DNA of 64,000 bases from Agrocybe praecox (lineage: Eukaryota; Basidiomycota; Agaricomycetes; Agaricales; Agrocybaceae). Below the pieces are notes generated by a model that saw only the letters and a program-made list of their open reading frames with translations, did no database searches and was not told the DNA's origin. The DNA lies in NCBI GenBank assembly GCA_964017145.1, contig CAXHKQ010000064.1:1-64000 (forward strand). Direction: 5' to 3'. Below, piece after piece: positions 21,041 through 32,256 of the stretch (the stretch's first letter is position 1; each line of letters opens with the position of its first letter). The position numbers and the translations under genes are program-made.

Positions 21041-22238
21041 GAAAGTTTATGGTAGTGGTGGTATTGGATCAAGAAGTGGTCCACTAGATATCGAATACTT
21101 TCTGATCGGCCTTGATCTTAAAGTTTATAGAATTTATTATATCCCAAAGGATACCATGAATCATGCCTTTTTAAGCTATGATTTTGACCAATGCCGAATA
21201 TGGAAGTTATTTCCCAATTGGGATGTTTCCGCTTTTTTACTATATTTTAAGAGATTAAACCCACTATGCCTACTATATAAGGTATACATAGACTCTTGCA
21301 GTAGTTTACAAATTTCACAAGGGACTTATAATGTATAAAAGTATAGAAAAAGTTCGCTTTTTTGATGAATTTATAAATAGGTCAGATTATTTTGAACATT
21401 ATCCAAATACAGATTCTTGCATCCATCCCATACCTTATACTTTTGGGTCTTTTTTGTATCTTATAAATCATGATAAATCCATTAGAATCTATAGGAGCTG
21501 TTTATTTGGCAAAAAAGCGCCCAGAATGTAGTAAATCACATACTTGGTTCGCTTTTTGGACACATTTATAAATAGTACATATTATTTTTGAACATTATCC
21601 AGATGCACTTTTGTGCATCCATCCTTTCCTTTTGTATTTATACATTTTCAAAGGTCTTATAATTCATTATAAACTACTAGAACATATATCCACCTCTTTT
21701 TTGGGCAAAAAAAGCGTCCAAAACATAAGAAATCAGACAATATAACCTTTTAGGAAATTAATCATGTGACATATTCCACAGCCACACATTTGATAAGATA
21801 TGATAAGATATGATAAGATAATTACTATTTAGATAAGATATAAGAGCATAGCCACAATGTAGATAAGATATCTGACAACATAGCCACAAGTCAGATAAGA
21901 TATGAAAAGCATAGCCACAGTGAGATAAAACATTATAGCATAGCCACACATCAGATTAGATATGGTTACATGGTCACACTTTTTCTAGAAATATATTTTT
22001 TGAAGTTTAAATTTAGAACTGCAGAAATGTTTTTGATGTTTAAATTTAGAGGGGCAGAAATATTTTTAATAGTAAAATGTTTTCAAATGCAAAAACATTT
22101 TTAAAAGATAGAAATGTTTTGAAAGAAATGTTTTGCACAAAAATGTTTCTATAAAACATTATCATAGGGTCTCTTAGGTTTATTTCCTATCAGGAATTGA
22201 ATGACCTAAGAGGTCATGTCACTGGTTCACTGAAGTGA
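21041..22238. mobile_element. Fragment of the long-TIR (D) family
   Basis: Non-coding DNA whose right end, read inward, is CACTTCAGTGAACC...ATGACCTCTTAGGT. This is close to the terminus of the large element at 36477-57840 (CACTTCAGTGGTCC...ATGTACCTCTTAGGT). The interior at 21330-21980 matches 55290-55920: repeated TTTATAAATAG..CAGATTATTTTGAACATTATCC modules and ATAAGATA...GCCACA repeats. A subterminal hairpin CTCTTAGGT/ACCTAAGAG with its own loop is kept (22168-22217). The left end is missing, probably removed when LINE-A arrived. It interrupts LINE-B at a TATGTGCTAGATGTATGG site. Confidence 0.65.
21770..21965. repeat. GATAAGATA / GCCACA tandem repeat
   Basis: Variable copies of (T)ATGATAAGATA and CATAGCCACA alternate over about 190 bp. 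The same composite repeat is found in the same order and orientation at 55720-55910 inside the complete long-TIR element, so it belongs to the family and is not a local expansion. Confidence 0.7.
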
Positions 22239-24400
22239 CCATACATCTAGCACATAGGTCATTTTTGGCATGGCGACTGTGAGGTACAACTGCTGCATTA
22301 GTTTGAGTTGTACTCCTGTGGAGGGTTTTGTTAGTCTCTTGAATAACATTACCCATTTTGTTGCTTTTTTGACTGCACGCATGGTTTGGGCTTTCCATCG
22401 CAGTTCCGGATCAACTAGTACACCTAGGTATTTGTAGGTTTTGATGGCCTCTATAGTGGTGCCAGCTCATGTAGCTTGACTTTGGTGCCATCTTCTTTTC
22501 ATCCCATTCCCTGGGACATGTGCATGACTGCAACTTTGGTGATTTCAAAACGCGAGTTGTGTTTGGAGGACCATTGGAAACCTCCTCCCTCGCGCTCCAT
22601 CATATCCTCAAGTTTGTTGACTGTCTCTTGAAATGAGTTGCCAATGGCTATAAGAATTGTGTCGTCAACATATCCAATCGCATCTTTGTCATTGTCATCT
22701 GGTATAGTTAGTAGATCAGCATTATATAGAATGTAGATGATCATTGACAGTGGGCATTCCTGCCCTATGCCATTGTCTATGGCCCGGAATTTGGATAGGA
22801 AGTCGTCGAATTGAAGCTTTGTCCTTCTATTCTTGAGCATGTTGTTGATTAGCTGCACATATGGTTCGGGTATTTTACATTTTTGTAAGTTGTGAAGCAC
22901 TCAGTCAGTGACTGCATTTGGGAATGCACCTTCAACATCAAGAAAGAGGACTGAAACCACTTTTCCGTTACACCATGCTGATTTTATCTGGTGTACGAAA
23001 TAGTGTAGTGCGTCAGTAGTCGTGCGGTCAGGTCTTCCTCCAAAGTGGTTGTTTGGCAGAAGGTTGTGTTGTTCAATGAGTCGTAACATGTTGTCAGCGA
23101 CAATGGCAGAGAGCAGCTTTGCCATGGTTGATAGCAAGGCAATTGGCCTGTAGGCCTTGGGTACCTGGTAATCAGGCTTGCCTGGTTTCTTGAGAACACA
23201 GGTAATAGAGTCTTTCCAGGACTGATGGTATAGGTTGAGTTCGATGGCTGCTGTGTATATTCGAGCTAGGTGATGGGATAATTTGTCAGTACATTCTATT
23301 ATAATGGAGTTAGGGATACCGTCCAGGCCTGGGGCCTTCCAGGGTGACAGAAATTTTGCGTGTGCTGCCACACATGTTGGGGTAATGGGCAGGGATGCCT
23401 CTAGTGGAGGCGGATATTGAGGATCTCTGGGTATGCTTGATTCTGCAGGTTTTGGTGGGAAAGACATGGCGATGGCTTTGGCCTTTTCTTCATTCGAGGA
23501 TACTTCCTTCTGACCTTCAGGTGTGCTGACTTTGAGAGTAGATATCCTGGGGCAGCCTCCATCTCCAACTGGTTCTTTTATGAACTTGTTAGCAATCCAC
23601 ATTTCCCTTTCGGTTGCTTCTTTGAGGAATTCTTCTCAGTGCTATCACTTAGCTTTTGTTATGGCGTCTGCAAAGGTCTTGCTATGTTCCTTGTATTCAT
23701 TGTGCGAGTGGTGGTCTGGGAGAGCCCTGAATTTGTATGAGGTTCTGCTGAGTCGGTTGCCTTCTTTCTTCATGTGATCGAGCTCCTTTGTCCACCATCT
23801 TTTGGACAGTGGGTTGGGTTTGCTGAGCGGCACCTTCGTTTCGATGGTTTCCTGTAGTATGGTTGTTAGTGTCTTGATTTGCCTGTTGAACTTGTCTTTG
23901 TTGTGGATGTCAGTCCACGCCGGAGCATCCTCTAGTCTTCTTTTGAGTTCTTCTTGGAATGCTGTCCAGTTGGTCATTCGGAAGTTTCTGATTGGCATGG
24001 TTGGTGCTGGTGTCTTTGATATGTCGAGGATTAATACAATTGGGATGTGGTCTGTCTTGGCTGGTCATCATTCGGGAAGGGTGCTGCATTTGACTATTAA
24101 ATCTGTAAGCTCTTTCGTCCCAAATACATTGTCGGGCCTTGAATACTTGTTGGTTACCCAATGTTGCAGTGTTGGGATCCCTTTAGGCAAGAGCATCATT
24201 ATGTCCCATTTGGCTAAGAGCTGGATGAGTCGTAAGGAAGCTTCCATCACATTGGGGGTGAATAGTCGGTCATCTGCATCATCATCCCATAACGGGTGGT
24301 AGCGATTGAAATCGCCACACCATATTACATTTTTGCCCTGTCCAAATATTTCATTTTTGTGCGTGTTGAGGTATTTATCGAGCATACGTTCAGTTTTCAG
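22239..24400 (-). pseudogene. LINE-B: endonuclease-RT fragment of a second Tad-like LINE
   Basis: Second, distinct LINE on the minus strand, cut at both ends. Endonuclease part (24385-24060): VIWCGDFNRYHPLWDDDADD, SRPDNVFGTKELTDLIV. Linker (23998-23645): RNFRMTNWTAFQEEL, KRWWTKELDHMKKE. RT (23602-22260): SPWKAPGLDGIPNSII, YRPIALLSTMAKLLSA, FGGRPDRTTTDALHYFV, VLFLDVEGAFPNAV, GYVDD (about 22666-22652) and YKYLGVLVDPELRW. Stops or shifts occur near 24060, 23640, 22901 and 22500. The thumb ends at AMPKMTYVLD, where the D-family fragment begins. No RNase H or ORF1 remains. Confidence 0.88.
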
Positions 24401-24419
24401 CTATGGCAGCTAGAATTCT

Positions 24420-24995
24420 ACATCAAATATAGCCAGTTTGCTACCTTCTGCTTTCAGACACCTCCCCTCTGAGGGAGAGACACTGCTGGGGCCGCCAGGG
24501 CTGCTCACAGGGGGCGGGCACAGGTAAACACCTGTAAACAACACAGGAAACAGTGTCCCCGAAGTGCCTGCCGCTGTAATTGGGCTCCTGCGCTGCATCA
24601 GGCATCGTTCTGGGTGCTGAAAAAGCCCAGATATATTATTTGAATATATTTCGATTTTTTGGCGCTGTTTGTGCCATCAAAAGAGGGAGGGACGGGATGG
24701 ATCACAAAACATAAAACTGGATGACATGTTATTTTTAGCATATTTCAACAATTTCGGGTGCTGCACTATTTTTAATTATAATATGATCACCTTTGTACTA
24801 TATTTATTTTGTATACATATATCCTGGCCTAGATTAGATTAGATACCAAAAAAACGACCTTTTAGCATATGTTTTAAGCGGTATTTCTCTATTTGGCACT
24901 TATTGCCATTTTGTTACTTCTGTCCAAAACATATAAAATTCTGTGAAAATTCCTTTTTATTTTGTATATTGTAGCACATAAAAATTCTCTACACT
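24420..24995 (+). repeat. Divergent copy of the X inverted-repeat arm
   Basis: Same sequence type as the arms at 25485-26113 and 28353-28948 but clearly more diverged: CAGACACCTCCCCTCTGAGG, GGGCTGCTCACAGGGGGCGGGCACAGG, GCATCGTTC, CCCAGATATA, GATTTTTTGGCGC, CCATCAAAAGAGGG. It is a separate, older copy, inserted or left beside LINE-B. No coding potential. Confidence 0.7.
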
Positions 24996-25049
24996 ACGTA
25001 TTCCCTCCTCTCTTCTACTCCTTCCTCCCAACCCACTTGTGTACCCCCT

Positions 25050-25385
25050 GCTTGTTCATGCCTGCTAGGTCATGTGTGGTGGGCTGTATAGGCTACTTGT
25101 GCGTGTGTGCTGGGTTGTATGGACCTGCTCATTCGTGGGTGCTGGGACATATGGCTTTCTCATTTGCGCCTGCTGGGTCGTGGGTGCTGGGATGTATGGG
25201 CCTGCTTGTTCATGGGTGCTGGGATGTATGGCCTGCTCGTATGTACCTGCTGGGTCGTGCATTCTTGTACATACCTGCCTGTTTGTGTCTGCTAGTTCTT
25301 GCCTGCTCAGTCGTGCCTGCTCATATGTGCCTGTTCGTTTGTGTCTGCTAGGTCATGCCCAGGTGTTTGTGCCAGGTTGTCATCG
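25050..25385. repeat. CTGCTGGGTCGTG minisatellite
   Basis: Irregular tandem array of units built from (T)GCTGGG(A/T)(C/T)GT(A/G)(T/G)GG, CCTGCTCGTTCATGG and TACCTGC. Overlapping ORFs in all plus frames are products of the repeat and carry no domain. Confidence 0.6.
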
Positions 25386-25484
25386 GCAGTGTTGAGGACC
25401 ACGCATGGTCATGCCATCATGATCCTCCATCGCTTGCATCCCTATTGACAGGGGAGGAGCCACCTGTAGCAGCCACCTTTATAT

Positions 25485-26113
25485 ATGAGTATTAAACAGT
25501 TTGCTATCTATAGTGATACATACCTGTAGCTAGCCTAGCTACCTGCCTCTTTCGGACACCTCACCTCTAAGGCAGAGACACTGCCGGGGCTGCCGGGGCT
25601 GCTCACAGAGGGTGGGCACAGGTAAACACCCATAAACAATGCCAGAAACAGTGTCCCCGAGGTGCCTGCCACTGTAATTGGGCTCCAGTGTTGCATCGGG
25701 CATCATTCAGGGCGCACAAAAAGCCCAGATATAATGTCTGAATATATTTCGATTTTTTGGCACCCTTTGCGCCATCAAAAGAGGGTGGTACAGGATGGAT
25801 GGCAAAACATAAAAGTGGATGACAACCTATTTTTAGATTATTTTCATCATTTCCGGTGATGCACTATTTTTAATTCAGATATAATCATTTTTTGTACATA
25901 CTATATTTACTATACATATATATCAAACATAGATTAGATTGGATATTGAAAAAGCGACTGGCTAGCAATGTTTTGAGGCAGCACTTCCCAATTCAGCAGA
26001 TATTGCCATTTTAGCACATTCTTTTTAAAACATATAAAAGCATATTTTAAAAAACATTTATTTGGTATGCTACATTACTTCTACATACAATATATGTACT
26101 AAATATTGAGTAT
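25485..26113 (+). repeat. X inverted repeat, left arm
   Basis: Reverse-complement match to 28353-28948, continuing at 29801-29840 after the Y insertion. Over most of about 570 bp the two arms look nearly identical; a translated 65-codon stretch is the same in both (25662-25859 and 28612-28809). Inner limit is at TACTAAATATTGAGTAT. The high identity means the arms are recent or are kept alike by gene conversion. No protein family recognised. Confidence 0.85.
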
Positions 26114-28352
26114 GACTCGCCCTCCCTAGCCGTCGCGAAGGGCTGGTGAAGTCTGTGTGTGGCAGCCACCATCCAAGCCTCATCACTGCTGTCGTCATTG
26201 CGGCCTCGTTTGTAGGCAGTGCACTTGGTCATCCTCCTTGTCTCTGCCTGGGCAAGCTCATCATCCATGCTTGTCCATCCACCTCGTCCTGAGCCCACAT
26301 CTAAGCTCACGCCTCTTCCTCGTCCTCTCTGGTGCATCACTGTCGTCCCTCTCACGCATCACTGGCATCCCTGCCCATTTGTCCCGTTCATTCCTTGCGC
26401 TCGTTCTCCACATTTGTTCATTGCATTTGTTCATTGCATTTGTTTGTTCCTCTTGTTCCTCTCAATTGTGCGTCCCCCTCTGCTTGTGTTTGTGGACATT
26501 GCTGGTTGTAGGAGAAGTAAGTTGGCGGAGAGGGCGGTGGAGGTGGAAGTAGAGGTAGAGGTGGGAAGAAAGGTGGCTGTATGCAGTGGTGGTTCGTCAC
26601 AGTTGCGTCGTCGATGTTGCACAGCCCACATCCCTACAAAGAGGGGAGGGGCTGGTGTGCTGTCAACGGCAGTGGTGATGGTGGGTGATAAGGAAGAAAT
26701 CAACCATCGATGGTTGATTTCTTCCAAATCCGGAGATTCCCATGCCAGGCTGGCTGATAACCGGCTCGAGCTTGTTGTCATGCTCAACAATGGCGGCAGG
26801 TCACGAATGTTTTTCAACAAAATTAGGTATACAGAAGTGTTGTGAGAGTAAAATATATTTGTTCAAATTTTTAAAAAAATCTTCATTAGTTTTTTTCATT
26901 AAATACATTGATATGTTTATTTTACATGGTGTGCCTGATGATTTTGTCGAATCTCTCAACAGATTGATATTTATTTTACTTGAACCATTGAGAGGACATT
27001 ATGTTTGTATATCTATACTAGTTGTATACTATTCTATAGTTTCTAATATGTATATAAATTGGGCTTCAATGCATTATACAAAGTGATATTTGATGATGTC
27101 TGTATAATGCATTGAGTTTGCATTGAGATTCAATGCGAGCAATAGTCAAGCAATAGTTGTGTTTGTACCCCGGTTAAATTATGTCAAATTGACTCTGAGG
27201 TGTTGAATTTTTATTCACAAAATATATTCACTACTCACTATAGCCTGGTTACATTATTTATAATTTAATTTGAATAAAGAGTGACTGAGACATGACAATT
27301 GCTTTGAGTTGGAAGGCAAGTGCCTGTACTTCTCATACCAGAGAACAAAAACCCTCTCATGTTATGATTTTTGAGATTATTTATAAAGAAACCTAATTTA
27401 TTTGCTTGTATTAATTTACTATGCTATTTAATACACTGTTTAATTAACAATAGCCCTTGTCCTCGTCATTGTGTTCGATGAGCTCGAACTGGCTATGAGC
27501 CGGACTGGCATGGGAAAGGCCTGATTTGGACAGAAATGAACCGACATGTGTTCATTTCTTATCAACACCCATCACAACTATGCCGGCACTTTGCACATAG
27601 CCCCTCCCCTCACTGCAGGGATGTGGGCAGTGCCTGGCAAAGGTGTAAGGCACGAACCACAACAATGATGGCGAACCACGACCACAATAAATGACTGCAA
27701 ACAACCACGAACGACGTCAAACAATGACGGCGACAACATTTACTGCCCCTCCCCTCTGTACAGGGATGTGGGCCGTGCTGGACGACATAGCAACGATGAC
27801 AGCAGCACCACACAACAACGTGGTTTGGACAACGAGGCCAGGACAACGTGGTGTAGATGCACAATGACAGATGAGGCAATGTCGGACGACGGACAAGGCG
27901 ACTACCATGGATGGCCACATGGACGACCACAGACAACATGCACAATGACTGGCAGTGCATAACAACAGGCACAACGACATGGACGACTATGTAGACAACT
28001 ACAGACAACTACGATGATGGACAACTACGGCCAGACTGTGCTACCCCTTCCCCTCTCTCGAGGGATGTGCACAGTGCTTGCGATTTCCAATGTCATCAGA
28101 CGAACGAGCGCGGAGATATGAGATGACGACTACGACACCATGACGGTGATGACCCCCACAATCGTCGACTGTCATGGCGCTCAACTTCACCCTAAGGTCA
28201 TTACCTGGCAGTGACATGGGGACCAGTGTGGGTGAGTATGACGGTTAAGGAGGGCGAGTACAACAGCTCGGGGGTGTGAAGGCGAGAACCATTGTCTTCT
28301 CACCTTCACATATTGCTTTGCCTCCCCGTTTGTCCTCAATTTCATCCCCTTT
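26114..28352. repeat. Core between X arms: M1 motifs and M2 hairpins, no gene
   Basis: About 2.2 kb with mirror organisation. It has M1 at 26622-26652 and M2 at 26690-26800, then about 650 bp of AT-rich spacer, then M2 in reverse (27460-27570) and M1 copies at 27599, 27744 and 28040. M1 is an imperfect palindrome of about 35 bp, GCCCCTCCCCT-n-AGGGATGTGGGC. M2 contains the hairpin arms GAAATCAACC/GGTTGATTTC (or the covaried GAAATGAAC/GTTCATTTC), then CCCATGCCAG..GGCTGATAACCGGCTCGAGCTTG. Regions 26120-26600 and 27640-28280 are pyrimidine- or ACR-rich low-complexity DNA. ORFs there are not credible. Confidence 0.6.
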
Positions 28353-28948
28353 GTATTATACTTGATGTTTAGTACATATATTGTATGTAGAAGTAATGTA
28401 GCATACCAAATAAATGTTTTTTAAAATATGCTTTTATATGTTTTAAAAAGAATGTGCTAAAATGGCAATATCTGCTGAATTGGGAAGTGCTGCCTCAAAA
28501 CATTGCTAGCCAGTCGCTTTTTCAATATCCAATCTAATCTATGTTTGATATATATGTACAGTAAATATAGTATGTACAAAAAATGATTATATCTGAATTA
28601 AAAATAGTGCATCACCGGAAATGATGAAAATAATCTAAAAATAGGTTGTCATCCACTTTTATGTTTTGCCATCCATCCTGTACCACCCTCTTTTGATGGC
28701 GCAAAGGGTGCCAAAAAATCGAAATATATTCAGACATTATATCTGGGCTTTTTGTGCGCCCTGAATGATGCCCGATGCAACACTGGAGCCCAATTACAGT
28801 GGCAGGCACCTCGGGGACACTGTTTCTGGCATTGTTTATGGGTGTTTACCTGTGCCCACCCTCTGTGAGCAGCCCCGGCAGCCCCGGCAGTGTCTCTGCC
28901 TTAGAGGTGAGGTGTCCGAAAGAGGCAGGTGGCTAACTTAGCTACAGG
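28353..28948 (-). repeat. X inverted repeat, right arm
   Basis: Reverse complement of the 25525-26113 arm. It contains CTTTTGATGGCGCAAAGGGTGCC, CCGGCAGTGTCTCTGCC and GAGGTGAGGTGTCCGAAAG. Its outer end is cut at GCTACAGG (28941-28948) by the Y element; the arm resumes after a second GCTACAGG at 29801 (TGACAGGCATGTATCACTAT). Confidence 0.85.
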
Positions 28949-29792
28949 CACAGCCACTGCAGTCATATTTTTATATGATATATTGATAGTTGCTGAACTA
29001 TGAGCATGCATCCAGAACGTTGCCTATCTGGGCTGGCAGTTGCCAGACTTATTATGTTTCACTGCCTATGTGCTTGACTGGTCATGTGCTGTGACTGGTT
29101 GTTACTGATTGCATCAAAATATAAAAGCATGACTTTTTGCTTGCCTCTATTTACACATTTATGGTTCATAGCTACAATTTTATGGCCTCAAATACAAACA
29201 AATAAAAAAATTGTGATGATCAGCTACCAACACACCCAAATACCAAACAACTTAAGACTTGAGTGATGTCACAACCAAATACCTTAATAAGGCAAATGAA
29301 CTTTGGACTTTGAGGTTTTTGCATAAAGGCTCATCAACATATAATGATAGCAACTAAGACATGACCAAATAAGATCAAATCTATTTTCGGAACAGATCTA
29401 TTTTAATCCGGTTCTATTTTTAGAACACTTTACATATTTAGTTAGTTTAAGCCTAAACTGGTATAGCACACATTTTTTCATGATTTTACAATTTATATTT
29501 AGCATGCTATGAATATTTCAATCTTTTATTTTGATTTGTATCCGGCTTTCCACAGATATTTTGCATTTTGTGCTGAACTGTTGATGATTATGTAATAAAA
29601 AATATTTAGCATAGCTTTTAAATTTTTCTCTACAACTTTGATTTTTGGTGGCTGTGCACCAAATCATATGACTATCACATGCTAACAGCCATCTACAGGA
29701 CGTCAGACTGGCAACTGCCAGGCTGGGTAGATTCCATTCTGGATGCATGCTTATAGTTTGGCAGCTACCATATATGAAGACGTCAACTGACT
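28949..29792. mobile_element. Y: 844 bp TIR element with 8 bp duplication
   Basis: Flanked by direct GCTACAGG (28941-28948 and 29793-29800). The left X arm at 25525 has this octamer once, inside matching sequence, so it serves as the empty site. Inverted subterminal blocks are shared by both ends: AACTATGAGCATGCATCCAGAA and GGCTGGCAGTTGCCAG. The outermost 15 bp match poorly. The interior at 29390-29610 is a reverse-complement match to 55950-56160 in the D element. An 8 bp duplication is typical of hAT elements. No ORF of note. Confidence 0.75.
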
Positions 29793-29800
29793 GCTACAGG

Positions 29801-31579
29801 TGACAGGCATGTATCACTATAGGTAGCAAACAGCCTATATTTGATATAGAAATATAGCTGCACTGGCTGGAGGAGCAATGTGGGGGCGTCCTCATCCTCA
29901 TGGTCACCGTTGTCGTCCTGCACCGCTCACATCCCTTTTGAGAGGGGAGGAGCGAGGTGAGGTCGTCGTCATCGTTGGTGGTGGAAAACACTGCCCACAT
30001 CCCTGTACAAAGGGGAGGGGCGATTTAGAGACGTTGGCAGCAAGCAGGTCATTGCGGTCGTCGTTGGCGTTTATAGATGAAAGGGGAGGTACGAGCATTG
30101 GGGCCAGAGGGGGTAGTGGGCAGAAGATGAGGAAGAAATCAACCGTGATGGTTGATTTCTGGCCAAATCGGAAAGTTCCCACACTGGTCCGACTCATAAC
30201 CGGTTCGAGCTTCTCATCAAACACAGCGATGAGAAGGGATTGAGAGATGATTTAAGTAAAGTAAGTGGTAGATTACATTCTAATAGTGTAATATAACATT
30301 TTTGCATAAAAAGATTACAACATACAAAAAAAATATATGTATTATCATCCCCAGTGTGAAGACCACTATGAATGTCCTTACATTGCAATACATAATTCAT
30401 ACATGAGTCAATGCCACTCTGTGTAAGGTACCTAGGGCCAAATATACTTCATACTATTGGTGCATGTATACTCTAAAGTCAATTCATGTACTCAAAAATA
30501 CAGTCACACAGATACTTCACACAGAATGTGAGTTAATGTCTTTGCTCACTGTTTGAAATCACCACGCTTGACATTTAAAAACATATGAATCAATGTTTTG
30601 ATTTTAGTAGTACATATTTCATTATTTCAAGGTAGTAGAAAGTATGTAGTTCAGCATAGTAGTATATAAAACTAAAAACAAGCAAAAAAACAACTGCCAG
30701 GTCCACATACAATTCAAACTGCATCGAGTTTTTAGTTTGAACAGTGGCAGATTCACATTTTTCATACCAATGAACATCAAAAGAAAATTTATCAGTTACT
30801 TCTCAATTTTATTTGGCAAAAGTATCTTTATTAACAATACTAATGTATTCTACTACTTACTTTAACCTCACCAATTGCAGAGAGCCTCTCATTGTCGAGC
30901 ACAACAATGAGCTCGAACTGGCATGGGAAATGCCTGATTTGGACAGAAATGAACCAACATGGGTTCATTTCTTCCTTATCAGTGCCCATCACGCTGGCAC
31001 TCTGCAGCTAGCCCCTCCCCTCACTATAGGGATGTGGGCAGTGCCTGGCAAGGTGTCAGCATTGAACGATGTCTTGATCAAGAACAACAAGGACAAGGAC
31101 AAATGATGATGACACATGGACTGCAGAGGATGACAATGACGACGATGACGACACATGGTGATGCCGCATCCCATCATCACCACCATGATTGACCGACCGA
31201 CTGTACTCAGCCCCTCCCTTCTTGGATGTGGGTGGTGGCGACAACACCCTCGACCCTATGGACATGGACAAGAGCATGCAGAGGGCGAGCAGGAGCAAGG
31301 ATGAGGAAGGGTAATGATGGCTATGGTGAACATGACAGACGACAGCTATGGCGAGGGTGAGGACAACAGACAACAGCCACAGAAAGGATGACTGATGACT
31401 GACAATAGCCACAGCTAGGACGACAACTAGCGCACGCATGCCAGTTAGCGCAAGCATAACCACTAGCACAAGCACGACAGCCACCACCACAACAGCTGCC
31501 CAACACATTACCCCTCCCTTGTCAGCTCAACCAGTGACAAGCAACCCCACACCATGCCTGTTCCCTCTTTGTAGGGATA
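29801..31579. repeat. Second M1/M2 mirror unit, no gene
   Basis: Outer X-arm sequence to about 29840, then M1 at 29920 and 29990 and M2 at 30130-30235. A spacer of about 650 AT-rich bases follows (30240-30885), then M2 reversed at 30886-30975 and M1 at 31008 and 31205. Another M1-like element at 31546-31579 is cut by the Plavaka insertion. From 31060 to 31500 there is GAC/ACR-rich low-complexity DNA. No gene supported. Confidence 0.6.
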
Positions 31580-31581
31580 TG

Positions 31582-32256
31582 TGTCGGAAATCTCCAGAGT
31601 GCCTTATCAGGTTTAGTCCTGATAAGGCCCGTTTTTAGTATGATTAGACGTGCCGAAAATATAATTAGGTCTGACAAATATGATTAGGTTTGATAATGAT
31701 GTCCGGCATCTAATAATGCCGCCCTATTTTTAAATCAGAAAGCGGACTTAGATAATATTTGACAATTTGACTACAAACAGCAGTAGATAGATGGTGCCTT
31801 TGAATTAGAGCATAGCATGATAGTATCTACATATACATATGATAAAAACATGACAGAGAATGTGGATGAAATCAGTTTCACGTAGCAGGATGTCGGTACA
31901 ATGTGATGGATACATGATAAATTGTGTGAGATTTATGACTCAGTATGCACAATACTGCACTTAAATAATCATGATTTTCACAGGAAACATACCTCAAGTG
32001 TTGGGATAATACAAGGAATCATTTTCAAAAGATTGTTTCCACAGAGATAAACGCAGATTGATGAAAATCTGAATGATTCAACAATGATTTAGATGTCATT
32101 TTTTCGGGTGGGTGGGATGTATATATTTGTGTACCAGAGATTAAAATATCCTTTGAGGTATATAACAAGATGAATTGTAGAGACTAGAGAACATTAACTA
32201 GCTCCTAAGCACTTCAATCTCATCAATACTCTTAACAACTTGAAGTAACAAACATA
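31582..32256 (+). promoter_or_regulatory. Plavaka 5' terminus and subterminal repeats
   Basis: The terminal repeat is followed by inverted or direct CCTTATCAGG, CCTGATAAGG, ATGATTAG and AATTAGGTCTGAC units up to about 31740. In CACTA-like elements such repeats are the transposase-binding sites. The remaining 500 bp are AT-rich and should hold the transposase promoter. No clear TATA box can be singled out (TATAACAAG at 32160 is a candidate, about 95 bp before the ATG). Confidence 0.6.

Noticed and set aside
21770..21965. Repeats with regular spacing that might be a CRISPR array
   Set aside because: Units are variable in sequence and length, there are no unique spacers of constant size, and the genome is eukaryotic.
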